This document shows positions 8,243 to 17,675 of a stretch of 64,000 nucleotides of DNA, in pieces. The stretch lies in contig NZ_JARANV010000008.1 of assembly GCF_029889845.1 (NCBI RefSeq), positions 62,001 through 126,000 on the forward strand, written 5' to 3'. The notes below the pieces were generated by a model. The model did no database searches, was not told the DNA's origin, and was given only the letters and a program-made list of their open reading frames with translations. This stretch comes from Halomonas sp. 25-S5 (lineage in GTDB: Bacteria > Pseudomonadota > Gammaproteobacteria > Pseudomonadales > Halomonadaceae). The translations under genes were made by a program, and so were the position numbers. Position 1 is the stretch's first letter. Each line of letters starts with the position of its first letter.

Positions 8243-8457
8243 CAGTCGCGGCCTTCCTCGTCGTCGCAGGGGGCGTCACGCTCAAGGGGCCGCCGGTCGT
8301 CCTTCGGGCGGTCGTTGTCGTCCTCGTCGAAGAGGATGCGGTAGGCGGGTCCCTCCAGGTCCTCGAACTGGTCGTGCTTGACGGCCCAGAAGAAGGCCCA
8401 GACGGCCAGCCCCAGCAGGATCAGTGAGAGGGGGATCAGCAGGTAGAGGATGCTCAT
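8242..8457 (-). CDS. ccoS: Cytochrome cbb3 oxidase maturation protein CcoS
   Basis: A 71-residue protein with one N-terminal membrane helix (about 4-26), the 'FFWAVKHDQFEDLEGPAYRIL' type segment characteristic of CcoS, and an acidic tail. CcoS is needed for cofactor insertion into the cbb3 oxidase. It overlaps the ccoI stop by 4 nt (ATGA), indicating translational coupling. Confidence 0.93.
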   Translation of the reverse strand: MSILYLLIPLSLILLGLAVWAFFWAVKHDQFEDLEGPAYRILFDEDDNDRPKDDRRPLERDAPCDDEEGRD

Positions 8458-10937
8458 GCGTTCACCAGCCTGGTGGCGTCGCTGCCGACCTGGCGTGAGG
8501 GGGCGTCCCGAGTCAGGCGCAGGGCATTGCCGACGACCACCAGGGAGCTGGCCGACATGCCGATGGCCGCCAGCCAGGGAGGCACGAACCCCATGGCCGC
8601 CAGGGGCAGCGCCGAGATGTTGTAGACCAGCGACCAGGCCAGGTTCTGGCGGATGATCCGCCGGGTGGCCCGGCCGGTCTCGATGGCCTCGACGATACGC
8701 CCCAGGCGCGGGCCGAGCAAGACGGCGTCGGCGCGGGTGCGTGCCAGGTCGGTGGCACCGTTCATGGCGATGGCCACGTCGGCGCCGGCCAGTACCGGCA
8801 CGTCGTTGATGCCGTCCCCGACCATGGCCACGCGTTCGCCGCTGGCCTGCAGGGCCTGGAGGCGGGCCAGCTTGTCCTCGGGGGTGGCCGCCGCCTGCCA
8901 GGTGTCGATGCCCAGGCGCCGGGCCATGTCCGCCACCGCCGAGGGGGTGTCGCCGGAGAGCAGTTCCACTGCCAGGCCCCGCCCCCGCAGGGCCACGACC
9001 GTCTCCCGGGCATCCTCCCGGAGGTGGTCATGGAGGGCGAACCAGGCCCGCGGCTGGCCCTCCTCGGCCAGCAGCAGCCACTGCCCCTCGCCGGGCAGCG
9101 CCGGGGGGGCCTCGGGGGCGGCGAACTCGGGCCTGCCGAGCCGCCAGCGGCGATCGTCGATCCTGCCCTCCAGGCCCTGGCCGGGTCGGCTGAGCACCTC
9201 GTCGGCCGTGACGTCGGCCTCGCGGAAGGGCCGCCAGGCGCGCGCGATGGGATGTTCCGACTGGGCCTCCAGGGCGGCCGCCACACTGCGTGCACGGCCC
9301 GCGTCGAGCGCGCTGCCCGGGTCGCCGATCGGGCGGGTCTCGACCAGGCTCATCTCGCCGCTGGTCAGGGTGCCGGTCTTGTCGAAGATCACCCGGTCGA
9401 GCTGCGACAGCGTCTCCAGGGCATCGGCACGGGTGATCAGCACGCCGCGGCGATGCAGGCGGCCATGGCCGGCGGTGAGGGCCGTGGGCGTGGCCAGCGC
9501 CAGGGCGCAGGGACAGGTGACCACCAGCACCGATAGCGTCACCCAGAGGGCTCTCGAGGGGTCGATGAACCACCAGGCGATGGCCACCCCGAGGGAGATC
9601 AGCAGCACCTGCAGCACGAAGTGGTGGGCCATGCGCGCCGCCAATTGGGCGATGCGCGGCCGGCTGGCGAAGGCGCGGTCGGTGAGATCGACGATGCTGG
9701 CGACCCGGGCATCGGCGCCGGCGTGGGTGACGCGCACCGTCAACGGGCTCTCGATGTTCTGGCTGCCGCCGGTCACGCGATCGCCGATCCCGCGGCTCAC
9801 CGGCAGGTACTCGCCGGTGAGCATCGACTCGTCGAGGCTCGACTCGCCGGACTCGATCACTCCGTCGGCCGGCACGCCATGGCCGGGCTTGACCAGCACC
9901 CGGTCGCCAGCGGCGAGCTCGCTGGCGGGCAGGATGCGCTCCTCGCCCGCCTCGGTGAGGCGGGTCGCCGAGAGCGGCAGGGCACTGGAAAGGGCGTTGC
10001 CGCTGTGCCCACTGCGGCGTCGGGCGCGGCCCTCCACGTAGCGGCCGAAGAGCAGGAAGAAGGTGAACATGGTCGCCGAGTCGAAATAGACGTCGCCGTG
10101 GCCTTTGATCACCGCATAGCCGCTGGCCAGGTAGGCGCCGCCGATGGCCAGCGATACCGTCACGTCCATGCCCAGTACCCGGGTCCGCAGATCGCGCAGC
10201 GCGTTGCGGAAGAAGGGCTGGGCCGAGAACAGCACCACCGGGGTGGCCAGGGCAAAGGAGAGCCAGTGGAAGAGGGTGAGGAAGTCGGCGCTGATCTCGC
10301 CGGGATCGGACACGTAGATGGGGATCGAGAACATCATCACCTGCATCATGCCCACGGCGGCGACGATCAGTCGGCGCACGTTCATGCGCTCCTCGTGCTG
10401 CAGGCGCTGCTGCGCTGCATCGGGCTCCCAGGGCTGGGCCGGGTAGCCGATGGCAGCCATCTCGGCGAGGATCCGCGACAGGGTGACCCGCTCGGGGTCC
10501 CAGCTGACCCGCAGGCGGTGATGGGTGAGGTTGACGGCGCTGGTGGTGATCCCCTCCAGGGCATTGAGGTGGTGCTCGATCAGCCAGGCACAGGCCGCAC
10601 AGGTGATACCGTCCACGGCCAGGGTGGCATGCACCGCCCCGTCGTCTCCCTCGGGGTGCACGAAGCGTGCCTGTAGCCCCGGGTCATCGAAGACCGTCCA
10701 GGTCTCGGCGCTGGCCGCCTGGCGGTCGTCCGGTCGCTCGGGCAGCTCGGTGCGAAAGCGGTAGTAGCTCGCCAGGCCGCCATCGACGATGGCATGGGCT
10801 ACCGCCTCGCAGCCGGGGCAGCACAGGGGATGTTCCTGGCCATCGAGGCGGATCCGCCAGGGCGCACCCGCCGGCACCCGGTTGCCGCAGTGGTAGCAGT
10901 GGGGGGCCGCGTCAGGCGTCTGGGGACTCTGGGTCAT
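8454..10937 (-). CDS. ccoI: Copper-exporting P1B-type ATPase CcoI
   Basis: An 827-residue heavy-metal ATPase that supplies copper for the cbb3 oxidase. In order it has an N-terminal cysteine cluster ('CYHCGN' and 'CCPGC'), a heavy-metal domain with the 'CAAC' site, membrane helices with the ion motif CPC, the phosphorylation motif DKTGT and the conserved SEHP. The N-terminal cysteine extension is typical of CcoI/FixI rather than CopA. The start MTQSPQTP was chosen because a longer in-frame start at 10988 overlaps ccoH. It lies 19 nt after ccoH in the ccoGHIS order. Confidence 0.95.
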   Translation of the reverse strand: MTQSPQTPDAAPHCYHCGNRVPAGAPWRIRLDGQEHPLCCPGCEAVAHAIVDGGLASYYRFRTELPERPDDRQAASAETWTVFDDPGLQARFVHPEGDDGAVHATLAVDGITCAACAWLIEHHLNALEGITTSAVNLTHHRLRVSWDPERVTLSRILAEMAAIGYPAQPWEPDAAQQRLQHEERMNVRRLIVAAVGMMQVMMFSIPIYVSDPGEISADFLTLFHWLSFALATPVVLFSAQPFFRNALRDLRTRVLGMDVTVSLAIGGAYLASGYAVIKGHGDVYFDSATMFTFFLLFGRYVEGRARRRSGHSGNALSSALPLSATRLTEAGEERILPASELAAGDRVLVKPGHGVPADGVIESGESSLDESMLTGEYLPVSRGIGDRVTGGSQNIESPLTVRVTHAGADARVASIVDLTDRAFASRPRIAQLAARMAHHFVLQVLLISLGVAIAWWFIDPSRALWVTLSVLVVTCPCALALATPTALTAGHGRLHRRGVLITRADALETLSQLDRVIFDKTGTLTSGEMSLVETRPIGDPGSALDAGRARSVAAALEAQSEHPIARAWRPFREADVTADEVLSRPGQGLEGRIDDRRWRLGRPEFAAPEAPPALPGEGQWLLLAEEGQPRAWFALHDHLREDARETVVALRGRGLAVELLSGDTPSAVADMARRLGIDTWQAAATPEDKLARLQALQASGERVAMVGDGINDVPVLAGADVAIAMNGATDLARTRADAVLLGPRLGRIVEAIETGRATRRIIRQNLAWSLVYNISALPLAAMGFVPPWLAAIGMSASSLVVVGNALRLTRDAPSRQVGSDATRLVNA

Positions 10938-10956
10938 GGTGTCTCGTCGGCCGGCC

Positions 10957-11469
10957 CTAGAGGCCGGGAACCAGGGCGATCTCGTCATCGCTGGGGAAGT
11001 GAGCCTCGCCGGTCAGACGCCATTCGGCATCCTGTCCCTTTGCGGGCTGCAGGTGCAGGTACCAGCGATAGTTCAGCGGTTCGTCGATCATGGTCACATA
11101 GCGCCCGTCGCGGATATGTTCCAGGATCAGCGAGCGGTCTCGGCTGCTCTCGGTCGGAAAGATCAGCTCCAGGAAGAGCCGCGCCGGCCGGCGCTCGCCC
11201 TGCAGATCAATGACGATGTCCCCGGTGCGAGGGTCGGCGCGCATCACCGCCTTGAGACCCAAGTCGCGTGCATGCTCCTGCTTGGCCAGCTGCTTGTTGA
11301 TGGCCAGGCCCTGCTTGTAGTAGTCCTGCTTCACCGTGCCGTCGTAGAAGTGGATCGACAGCGCCAGGTAGACCAGGCTGAAGGTCACCGATGAGGCCAG
11401 CAGGCCGATCAGGAACCAGGGCCAGAACTGCTTGTACCAGGGCGGGATGCTCTCGTGCTCCGCACTCAT
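10957..11469 (-). CDS. ccoH: FixH/CcoH family cbb3 assembly protein
   Basis: A 170-residue protein with one N-terminal membrane helix (about 16-38) and a periplasmic domain. The start MSAEHESIPPWYKQFWPWFL is typical of FixH, as is 'DYYKQGLAINKQ' after the helix. FixH/CcoH associates with the assembling cbb3 oxidase. Its ATG overlaps the ccoG stop (TGATG), so the two are probably translated together. Confidence 0.92.
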   Translation of the reverse strand: MSAEHESIPPWYKQFWPWFLIGLLASSVTFSLVYLALSIHFYDGTVKQDYYKQGLAINKQLAKQEHARDLGLKAVMRADPRTGDIVIDLQGERRPARLFLELIFPTESSRDRSLILEHIRDGRYVTMIDEPLNYRWYLHLQPAKGQDAEWRLTGEAHFPSDDEIALVPGL

Positions 11470-12902
11470 CAACGGGTCTCTCCTATGAAGCGGCTGTCGC
11501 GCTCGACGGCGATATCGGCATCTTGTGCTTCCAGTCGTAGCATGATCTCGACGCTGGGCCGGTCGATGGCCTCGGGCGGCACGCTGGCCTGGACCACCAG
11601 CTGGCGCGAGTCGCTGGCCGGCACGCTGACCTCGTGGGTATCCAGGGTCAGGCCGGGCAGGCCGGAGGCCTCCAGCCGGTAGACATGCGCCCGATTGTCG
11701 AGGTTGCGCACGGTCAGGGTATAGACGTTGCTGATGCGTCCGTCGCGGGTCATCTGGTACAGCTGGTTGCGTTCGCGTTCCACGTCGAAGCCCAGGGGCG
11801 TGCGGTCGGCCACCGCCCAGGCGAAGACGCCGACCATCACCAACAGAGCCGCCAGGTAGCCCATCAGGCGCGGCCGCAGGATGTGGGTGGGCTTGCCCTC
11901 CAGGGCGTTCTCGGTGGTGTAGCGGATCAGCCCGCGGGGATAGCCCATCTTGTCCATCACGCTGTCGCAGGCGTCGATGCAGGCCGCGCAGCTGATGCAC
12001 TCGTACTGCAGGCCGTCACGGATATCGATGCCGGTGGGGCAGACCTGCACGCAGAGGTCGCAGTCGATGCAGTCGCCGTGGCCGGCGGCCCGGGCCTGCT
12101 CATGGCCGAGGCTCTTCTTGCGCGGGCCGCGAGGCTCGCCACGGGCCGCGTCGTAGGAGACGATCAAGGTATCGGCATCGAACATCACCCCCTGGAAGCG
12201 CGCATAGGGGCACATGTAGATACACACCTGCTCGCGCAGCCAGCCGGCATTGAGGTAGGTGAAGACCAGGAAGAAGCCGACCCAGAAGTAGGACCAGCCG
12301 TGGGCCTGGAGGGTGGGCAGCTCCACCACCAGGTCGCGGATGGGGGTGAAGTAACCGACGAAGGTGACCCCCGTGGCCAGGGCGATCGTAAGCCAGATGG
12401 CGTGCTTGGCGGACTTGCGCCACAGCTTGTGGGGGGTCATCGGCTGTCTGTCGAGCTTGATGCGACGGTTGCGCGACCCCTCCAGGCGGTGCTCGACCCA
12501 GATGAACAGGAAGGTCCAGACGCTCTGCGGACAGGTGTAGCCGCACCAGACGCGGCCGGCGAATACCGTGATGAAGAACAGGCCGAAGGCACAGATGATC
12601 AGCAGCCAGGAGAGCAGCATGAATTCCTGGGGATAGAAGGTCGCCGAGAAGATATGGAACTCGCGTCCCGGCAGGTCGAACCAGATCGCCGGACGGTCGC
12701 CCCAGGGCACCCAGGGCAGCAGGAAGAAGGCCAGCATCAGGGCCCAGTTGGATGCGCGGCGCAGGCGCTGGAAGATGCCCTTGATCTCGCGTACGTAGAT
12801 GTGACTCCGGCTGGCGTACATCTGCTGGGTGACCGCTTCCCGTGGCGTGTGATGCTCCACGGGATCCGGGGTGACATCGCGGGTCGGGATCTTCTCGCTC
12901 AT
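11469..12902 (-). CDS. ccoG: Cytochrome c oxidase accessory protein CcoG
   Basis: A 477-residue membrane iron-sulfur protein of the CcoG/RdxA/FixG family. It has membrane helices in the first 240 residues, a 'TCPQS' motif, and two [4Fe-4S] ferredoxin motifs ('CIDCDLCVQVCP' and 'CISCAACIDACD'), then an immunoglobulin-like periplasmic C-terminal domain. It is thought to reduce copper during cbb3 assembly. The start MSEKIPTRD was preferred because the longer open frame runs back through the terminator hairpin downstream of ccoP. It heads the ccoGHIS run. Confidence 0.95.
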   Translation of the reverse strand: MSEKIPTRDVTPDPVEHHTPREAVTQQMYASRSHIYVREIKGIFQRLRRASNWALMLAFFLLPWVPWGDRPAIWFDLPGREFHIFSATFYPQEFMLLSWLLIICAFGLFFITVFAGRVWCGYTCPQSVWTFLFIWVEHRLEGSRNRRIKLDRQPMTPHKLWRKSAKHAIWLTIALATGVTFVGYFTPIRDLVVELPTLQAHGWSYFWVGFFLVFTYLNAGWLREQVCIYMCPYARFQGVMFDADTLIVSYDAARGEPRGPRKKSLGHEQARAAGHGDCIDCDLCVQVCPTGIDIRDGLQYECISCAACIDACDSVMDKMGYPRGLIRYTTENALEGKPTHILRPRLMGYLAALLVMVGVFAWAVADRTPLGFDVERERNQLYQMTRDGRISNVYTLTVRNLDNRAHVYRLEASGLPGLTLDTHEVSVPASDSRQLVVQASVPPEAIDRPSVEIMLRLEAQDADIAVERDSRFIGETR

Positions 12903-12985
12903 GGCAGGCTCACGGCTGGCAAGGAAGGGCAGGGCCGGGCAGGGACCGCTGCGGATGCGCATAGTGTATCGGGGTGGCCGCACAA

Positions 12986-13022
12986 CGAGAAAGGGTGCGA
13001 CCGGAGGCCGCACCCTTTCTCG
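12986..13022 (-). terminator. Terminator hairpin after ccoNOQP
   Basis: Perfect 14-bp inverted repeat (12986-12999 and 13009-13022) with a 9-nt loop, 15 nt after the ccoP stop on the minus strand. The arms contain AAAGGG and CCCTTT. It separates ccoNOQP from ccoGHIS, which probably has its own promoter or receives read-through. Confidence 0.75.
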
Positions 13023-13037
13023 TCGCAGGTCGTCGCC

Positions 13038-13967
13038 TCAGTCTTCCCGACTCAGGCTGTAGACGTAGGCAGCGACGAGGTGGACCTTGTCCTCGCCAAT
13101 GTAGGCGGCCTGGGCCGGCATGTGGCCATTGCGGCCATTGCGCAGGGTCTGGCGCACCGAGTCGCCAAGCGACTGGCCGGGGGCCTGATAGAGCCAGGTA
13201 TCGTCGGTCAGGTTGGGTGCGCCCAGGGCCTGGTTGCCGGTGCCGTCGGGGGTGTGGCAGGCGGCGCACACCGAGGCGAACACGCTGGCCCCTTTCTCGG
13301 CGCGCTGCGGGTCCTCGGCATTGCCGGAGAGCGAGAGGACGTGCTGGGCGACGTTCTCGATGTTCTCGCTGCCCAGCTGCTGCCAGGAGGGCATCAGGCC
13401 GTTACGCCCGTTGGTGAGGGTCTGGACGATGTTCTCCGGCGCGCCGCCATACAGCCAGGCGTCGTCCGTCAGGTTGGGGAAGCCGTAGCCGCCCTTGGCG
13501 TTGGAGCCGTGGCAGATCGCGCAGTTGTTGAGGAAGATGCGTTCGGCGACTCGCATGGCCTCGTTGTCCTGGGAAAGTTCCGGGATCGGCACCTCCTGGT
13601 ACTGGGCAAAGATCGGTCCGAAGCGCTCCTCGGCGCGGGTGACCTCCTCTTCCCACTGGCCCTCCTGGCTCCAGCCCAGCAGGCCGGTGAAGTTGCCAAG
13701 GCCCGGGTAGAGCACCAGGTAGCCCAGCGAGAAGATCACGGTGCCCACGTAGAGCTGGAACCACCAGCGCGGCAGCGGGTTGTCGTACTCCTCGATCCCG
13801 TCGGCGGCGTGGCCGGTGGTGCCCACGTTGCCCTCGGCATCCGGGGTCTTGTCGGTCTGGCGGTTGGCGAAGAGCAGCCAGAAGGCAATCCCGATGGTGC
13901 CCAGCGTGATGACGATGATCCAGGCACTCCAGAAGCTGGAAAGGGAGTCACCCCAAAAATTGTTCAT
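13038..13967 (-). CDS. ccoP: cbb3-type cytochrome c oxidase subunit III (diheme) CcoP
   Basis: A 309-residue membrane-anchored diheme cytochrome c that passes electrons to CcoO and the catalytic core. It has two N-terminal hydrophobic segments (about 11-33 and 70-90) and two CxxCH heme sites, C149-A-I-C-H and C234-A-A-C-H. The two cytochrome domains share the 'NLTDD.WLY' repeat. It overlaps ccoQ by 4 nt. Length is standard for the family. Confidence 0.97.
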   Translation of the reverse strand: MNNFWGDSLSSFWSAWIIVITLGTIGIAFWLLFANRQTDKTPDAEGNVGTTGHAADGIEEYDNPLPRWWFQLYVGTVIFSLGYLVLYPGLGNFTGLLGWSQEGQWEEEVTRAEERFGPIFAQYQEVPIPELSQDNEAMRVAERIFLNNCAICHGSNAKGGYGFPNLTDDAWLYGGAPENIVQTLTNGRNGLMPSWQQLGSENIENVAQHVLSLSGNAEDPQRAEKGASVFASVCAACHTPDGTGNQALGAPNLTDDTWLYQAPGQSLGDSVRQTLRNGRNGHMPAQAAYIGEDKVHLVAAYVYSLSRED

Positions 13968-14176
13968 GTGTTCTTCTCTCCCTTGTCGTGTCGGGAATCG
14001 GCCTCGCGGGAGGCGCTCTGGTCACGGTTCGGCGGCTCATCGTCGTCGGCGAAGGGTAGGTTGGCTGCTTCGTCGAAGTCCGGCTTGCGTCGCTTCGAGT
14101 AGGCCCACAGCGTGAGCCCCACGAAGGCGATGATCAGCAGGATGATGATCACACCGTTGACGGTCCCGTTATCCAT
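13964..14176 (-). CDS. ccoQ: cbb3 oxidase small subunit CcoQ
   Basis: A 70-residue protein with one membrane helix (about 7-27) followed by 'YSKRRKPDFDEAANLPFADDDE', the sequence type seen in CcoQ. CcoQ stabilises the cbb3 complex. It starts 2 nt after ccoO and overlaps ccoP by 4 nt. Confidence 0.93.
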   Translation of the reverse strand: MDNGTVNGVIIILLIIAFVGLTLWAYSKRRKPDFDEAANLPFADDDEPPNRDQSASREADSRHDKGEKNT

Positions 14177-14178
14177 GG

Positions 14179-14787
14179 TCAGCGCGAATCCTTGAGCACG
14201 GTGCCCAGCTGCTGCAGAAAGGCGACCAGCGCGGTGATCTCGCGCTCGCCGCGCACGGCCTCGCTGGCGCCGGCAATCTGCTCGTCGGTGTAGGGCACGC
14301 CCAGCATCTGCATGGCGCGCATCTCGCCGGCGATACGCTCCCCGCTCAGGGTGTTCTCGAACAGCCAGGGATAGGCGGGCATGATCGACTCCGGTACCAC
14401 GTCGCGGGGGTTGTAGAGGTGGGCGCGGTGCCAGTCATCGCTGTAGCGGCCACCCACGCGGGCCAGGTCCGGGCCGGTGCGCTTGGAGCCCCACAGGAAG
14501 TTGTGGTCGTAGACCGACTCGCCTGCCACGCTGTAATGGCCGTAGCGCTCGGTTTCGGCCCGGAAGGGGCGAACCATCTGCGAATGGCAGCCGACACAGC
14601 CCTCGCGGCGGAAGACGCCGCGGCCCGCGAGCTCCAGGGGGGAGAGGGGCTCGAGGCCCTCGACCGGTTCGGTCGTCTGCTTCTGGAAGAACAGTGGGAC
14701 GATCTCGGCCAGTCCCGCGAAACTGATCACCACCAGAATCAGTATGGCGAGCAGGCCGACATTCTTTTCGACGATCTCGTGTCTCAT
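14179..14787 (-). CDS. ccoO: cbb3-type cytochrome c oxidase subunit II (monoheme) CcoO
   Basis: A 202-residue monoheme cytochrome c with an N-terminal membrane anchor (about 10-33), heme motif C64-V-G-C-H68 and the downstream '[31 protein letters not shown]' type region that defines the family, plus the likely axial methionine in '[11 protein letters not shown]'. It lies 23 nt after ccoN in the ccoNOQP operon. Confidence 0.97.
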   Translation of the reverse strand: MRHEIVEKNVGLLAILILVVISFAGLAEIVPLFFQKQTTEPVEGLEPLSPLELAGRGVFRREGCVGCHSQMVRPFRAETERYGHYSVAGESVYDHNFLWGSKRTGPDLARVGGRYSDDWHRAHLYNPRDVVPESIMPAYPWLFENTLSGERIAGEMRAMQMLGVPYTDEQIAGASEAVRGEREITALVAFLQQLGTVLKDSR

Positions 14788-14810
14788 TGGTGTCTCGTTC
14801 CCTGGTTGGC

Positions 14811-16235
14811 TCAGGCAGTCTGCGGAAGCGGCTGACGGGCGCCTTCACCGCGCCGGACGGTCATGAAGACGTTGAAGGCCATGATCAGCATACCGGTCAC
14901 CCAGCACAGGCCGCCGATCAGGCGCACGATGTAACCCGGGCCGCTGGCCTCCACGGACTCGACGAAGGTGTACATCAGGGTGCCGTCGGGATTCACGGCG
15001 CGCCACATCAGCCCCTGCAGGATGCCGTTGACCCACATGGCGGCGATGTAGAGCACGGTGCCGATGGTGGCCAGCCAGAAGTGCACGGCGATCAGGTTGA
15101 CCGAGTGCATCTCGGTGCGGCCGAAGAGGCGCGGGATCAGGTGGTACATGGAGCCGATGGTGATCATCGCCACCCAGCCCAGGGCGCCGGCGTGCACGTG
15201 ACCGATAGTCCAGTCGGTGTAGTGGGAGAGGGCGTTGACGGTCTTCACCGCCATCATCGGACCCTCGAAGGTGGACATGCCGTAGAAGGAGAGGGCCACC
15301 ACCATGAAGCGCAGGGTCGGGTCGGTGCGCAGCTTATGCCAGGCGCCGGAGAGGGTCATCATGCCGTTGATCATGCCACCCCAGGAGGGGGCGAGCAGGA
15401 TGATCGACAGGACCATGCCGAGTGACTGCGTCCAGTTGGGCAGGGCGGTATAGTGCAGGTGGTGCGGGCCGGCCCACATGTAAACCATGATCAGCGCCCA
15501 GAAGTGGACGATGGACAGGCGGTAGGAGTAGACCGGACGCTCGGCCTGCTTGGGCACGAAATAGTACATCATCCCCAGGAAACCCGCGGTCAGGAAGAAG
15601 CCCACCGCATTGTGGCCATACCACCATTGCACCATGGCGTCGATGGCGCCGGCGTAGATGGAGACGGAGAAGGTCGAACTCACCGGAATGGAGGCGCTGT
15701 TGACGATGTGCAGCACGGCCACGGTGATGATGAAGGCCGCGAAGAACCAGTTGGCCACGTAGATGTGGGAGGTCTTGCGCAGCTTGATGGTCCCCAGGAA
15801 GACGATGGCGTAGCTGATCCAGACCACGGCCAGCAGGATGTCGATCGGCCATTCGAGCTCAGCGTACTCCTTGGTGCTGGTGTAACCCAGCGGCAGGGTG
15901 ACCACCGCGGAGAGGATTACCGCCTGCCAGCCCCAGAAGGTGAAGGCCGCCAGCTTGTCCGAGAACAGTCGCACCTGGCAGGTTCGCTGCACGACGTAGT
16001 ACGAGGTCGCAAAGAGTGCCGAGCCGCCGAAGGCGAAGATCACGGCGTTGGTGTGGAGCGGGCGCAGGCGGCCGAAGCTCGTCCACGGTAGTCCCAGGTT
16101 CAGTTCCGGCCATACCAGTTGCGAGGCGATGATGACGCCGAGGGCCATGCCCACGATGCCCCACACCACCGTCATGATCGCGAACTGCCGAACTACCTTG
16201 TAATTGTAGGTCGGGTGTTCAAATGCTGTGCTCAT
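14811..16235 (-). CDS. ccoN: cbb3-type cytochrome c oxidase catalytic subunit I CcoN
   Basis: A 474-residue, twelve-helix heme-copper oxidase subunit containing low-spin heme b, high-spin heme b3 and CuB. Conserved histidines are visible in '[12 protein letters not shown]', '[15 protein letters not shown]', '[13 protein letters not shown]' and '[11 protein letters not shown]'. It is the first gene of ccoNOQP. Only one ccoN is present in the window, whereas Pseudomonas often carries two copies. Confidence 0.98.
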   Translation of the reverse strand: MSTAFEHPTYNYKVVRQFAIMTVVWGIVGMALGVIIASQLVWPELNLGLPWTSFGRLRPLHTNAVIFAFGGSALFATSYYVVQRTCQVRLFSDKLAAFTFWGWQAVILSAVVTLPLGYTSTKEYAELEWPIDILLAVVWISYAIVFLGTIKLRKTSHIYVANWFFAAFIITVAVLHIVNSASIPVSSTFSVSIYAGAIDAMVQWWYGHNAVGFFLTAGFLGMMYYFVPKQAERPVYSYRLSIVHFWALIMVYMWAGPHHLHYTALPNWTQSLGMVLSIILLAPSWGGMINGMMTLSGAWHKLRTDPTLRFMVVALSFYGMSTFEGPMMAVKTVNALSHYTDWTIGHVHAGALGWVAMITIGSMYHLIPRLFGRTEMHSVNLIAVHFWLATIGTVLYIAAMWVNGILQGLMWRAVNPDGTLMYTFVESVEASGPGYIVRLIGGLCWVTGMLIMAFNVFMTVRRGEGARQPLPQTA

Positions 16236-16329
16236 GTCAGGTTCCCATCGAACGCGGTTTGGGGGTGTCCCGCGGCATTCTGCCTCGGGGTGACCTCCGC
16301 AGGATGATGCAGGTCTATAACCAATGCTG

Positions 16330-16358
16330 ATTCTAGCGCAGGCTTACAGCAAGCTGAA
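16330..16358 (-). promoter_or_regulatory. Predicted promoter of ccoNOQP
   Basis: On the minus strand TTCAGC (16358-16353), a 17-bp spacer and TAGAAT (16335-16330) precede ccoN by about 95 nt. The -10 matches consensus at 5 of 6 positions. No TTGAT-N4-ATCAA box is present at -41.5, so Anr control of this operon is not supported. Confidence 0.5.
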
Positions 16359-16377
16359 CACGCCAATGTATTGATTC

Positions 16378-17121
16378 ATGAACGCGAAGAGGCTGAAATT
16401 GTCAGACTATTTTTGTCGGGATTTGCCGCCCATCGACCGCGAGACCCTGCATCGATTGCTGCGGGATGGTGAGTCCGGTGGCTGGAATATCCAGGGGCTC
16501 GGCCCCCTGGAAGTGCGTGGGGAGTGCCGGGTGGGCCGGCTGATGATGGCCCATGGCGCCGGTTCTGGGCAGGATTCAACCTTTCTGCAACGGTTGCGTG
16601 ATGCACTGGCCGGGGTGGGGGTCCAGACATTGGCCATCGAGTTCGCCTACCTGCAACAGATGCGCCGCGAAGGTCGGCGGCGACCGCCACCGAGGGTCGA
16701 TCGCCTGGTCGATGAGCTGGTCCACTGGTGCGACAGTGTGTCGCACCACGACCTTCCGCCACCCTGGCTGGGTGGCAAGTCGATGGGCGGACGTGTCGCC
16801 AGTCTGCTGGCGGCCCGTGATGGTGCCCCCGGCCTGGTGCTGTGCGGCTACCCCTTCCATCCGCCCGGCAAGCCCGAGCGCCTGCGGCTCGCTCACTGGC
16901 CACTGCTGGGCTGTCCGACCCTCGTGGTGCAGGGCAGTCGAGATCCCTTCGGGACCCGGGACGAGGTGGCGGGCTATGAGCTCCCCGCTACGGCACGGCT
17001 GCACTGGCTCGAGGACGGCGACCATGACTGGAAGCCGCGTCGCGCCTCGGGCAGGACCCAGACGGCACTGATCGACGAGGGGGCGGCGGCGATCGCCGCC
17101 TTCATGACCGCCCACGCCTGA
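16378..17121 (+). CDS. Alpha/beta hydrolase of the KANL3/Tex30-like family (COG3571)
   Basis: The protein (up to 247 residues) carries 'MMAHGAGSGQDS' near residue 56 and the nucleophile elbow G-K-S-M-G-G near residue 134, then a late 'GDHDWKPR' providing the catalytic His. These are the marks of small cytosolic alpha/beta hydrolases of COG3571. Substrate is unknown. The start is uncertain: the ATG at 16378 lacks a ribosome binding site and related proteins usually begin shortly before the HGAG motif, so the first 40-45 residues may not be translated. It is divergent from ccoN. Confidence 0.75.
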   Translation: MNAKRLKLSDYFCRDLPPIDRETLHRLLRDGESGGWNIQGLGPLEVRGECRVGRLMMAHGAGSGQDSTFLQRLRDALAGVGVQTLAIEFAYLQQMRREGRRRPPPRVDRLVDELVHWCDSVSHHDLPPPWLGGKSMGGRVASLLAARDGAPGLVLCGYPFHPPGKPERLRLAHWPLLGCPTLVVQGSRDPFGTRDEVAGYELPATARLHWLEDGDHDWKPRRASGRTQTALIDEGAAAIAAFMTAHA

Positions 17122-17210
17122 AACTCCGTGTCGCGGACGGTGCGGGCAAGTCGATGAAAGGTCTGTGGTTCTTCGTTCACGGGTGTGCCCTGGCGGCGAC
17201 GCGAAAAGCG

Positions 17211-17238
17211 TTGACATTGGTCGGAGCTCCTGTAGTAT
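17211..17238 (+). promoter_or_regulatory. Strong promoter of the Val/Asp tRNA cluster
   Basis: A perfect -35 TTGACA (17211-17216), a 16-bp spacer and TAGTAT (17233-17238) lie 18 nt before the first tRNA. A GC-rich stretch follows the -10, as in stringently controlled stable-RNA promoters. Confidence 0.8.
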
Positions 17239-17256
17239 TCAGCGCCACGTGACCGG

Positions 17257-17332
17257 GGGTGGTTAGCTCAGCTGGGAGAGCACCAGCCTTACAAGCTGGG
17301 GGTCACAGGTTCGAACCCTGTACCACCCACCA
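17257..17332 (+). tRNA. tRNA-Val (anticodon TAC)
   Basis: A 76-nt cloverleaf with acceptor GGGTGGT paired to ACCACCC, encoded CCA, anticodon stem CCAGC/GCTGG and loop CTTACAA giving TAC, and the T-loop TTCGAAC. First of five tRNAs in a row. Confidence 0.97.
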
Positions 17333-17374
17333 TCGCTTTGGCGATGCCCGATCATGTCGCAGGAAGATAGCAGC

Positions 17375-17451
17375 GGACCGGTAGTTCAGTTGGTTAGAAT
17401 GCCGGCCTGTCACGCCGGAGGTCGCGGGTTCGAGTCCCGTCCGGTCCGCCA
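17375..17451 (+). tRNA. tRNA-Asp (anticodon GTC), copy 1
   Basis: A 77-nt cloverleaf with acceptor GGACCGG/CCGGTCC, anticodon loop CTGTCAC giving GTC, and encoded CCA. Identical to the two copies at 17480 and 17676. Confidence 0.97.
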
Positions 17452-17479
17452 TCGTCTTCCCTGTCGCAAGTCATCTTGC

Positions 17480-17556
17480 GGACCGGTAGTTCAGTTGGTT
17501 AGAATGCCGGCCTGTCACGCCGGAGGTCGCGGGTTCGAGTCCCGTCCGGTCCGCCA
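17480..17556 (+). tRNA. tRNA-Asp (anticodon GTC), copy 2
   Basis: Identical in sequence to the copy at 17375, separated from it by 28 nt. Encoded CCA end. Confidence 0.97.
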
Positions 17557-17595
17557 TGATGGCATCACGACAGCAACAAGTTTGCAGTAACGCGT

Positions 17596-17672
17596 GGGTG
17601 ATTAGCTCAGTTGGTTAGAGCACCAGCCTCACATGCTGGGGGTCACTGGTTCGAGTCCGGTATCACCCACCA
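17596..17672 (+). tRNA. tRNA-Val (anticodon CAC)
   Basis: A 77-nt cloverleaf with acceptor GGGTGAT/ATCACCC and anticodon loop CTCACAT giving CAC. It differs from the first tRNA-Val in acceptor, D arm and T arm, so it is a distinct isoacceptor rather than a copy. Confidence 0.96.
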
Positions 17673-17675
17673 CGC

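Noticed and set aside
16321..16380. TTGATTCATGAA considered as an Anr box for ccoNOQP
   Set aside because: Only one half-site matches; the TTGA-N6-TCAA symmetry is missing and the position does not fit the -10.
17354..17590. Small frame with repeated peptide 'CHAGGRGFESRPVRH'
   Set aside because: It is the translation of the tRNA-Asp genes, not a protein.
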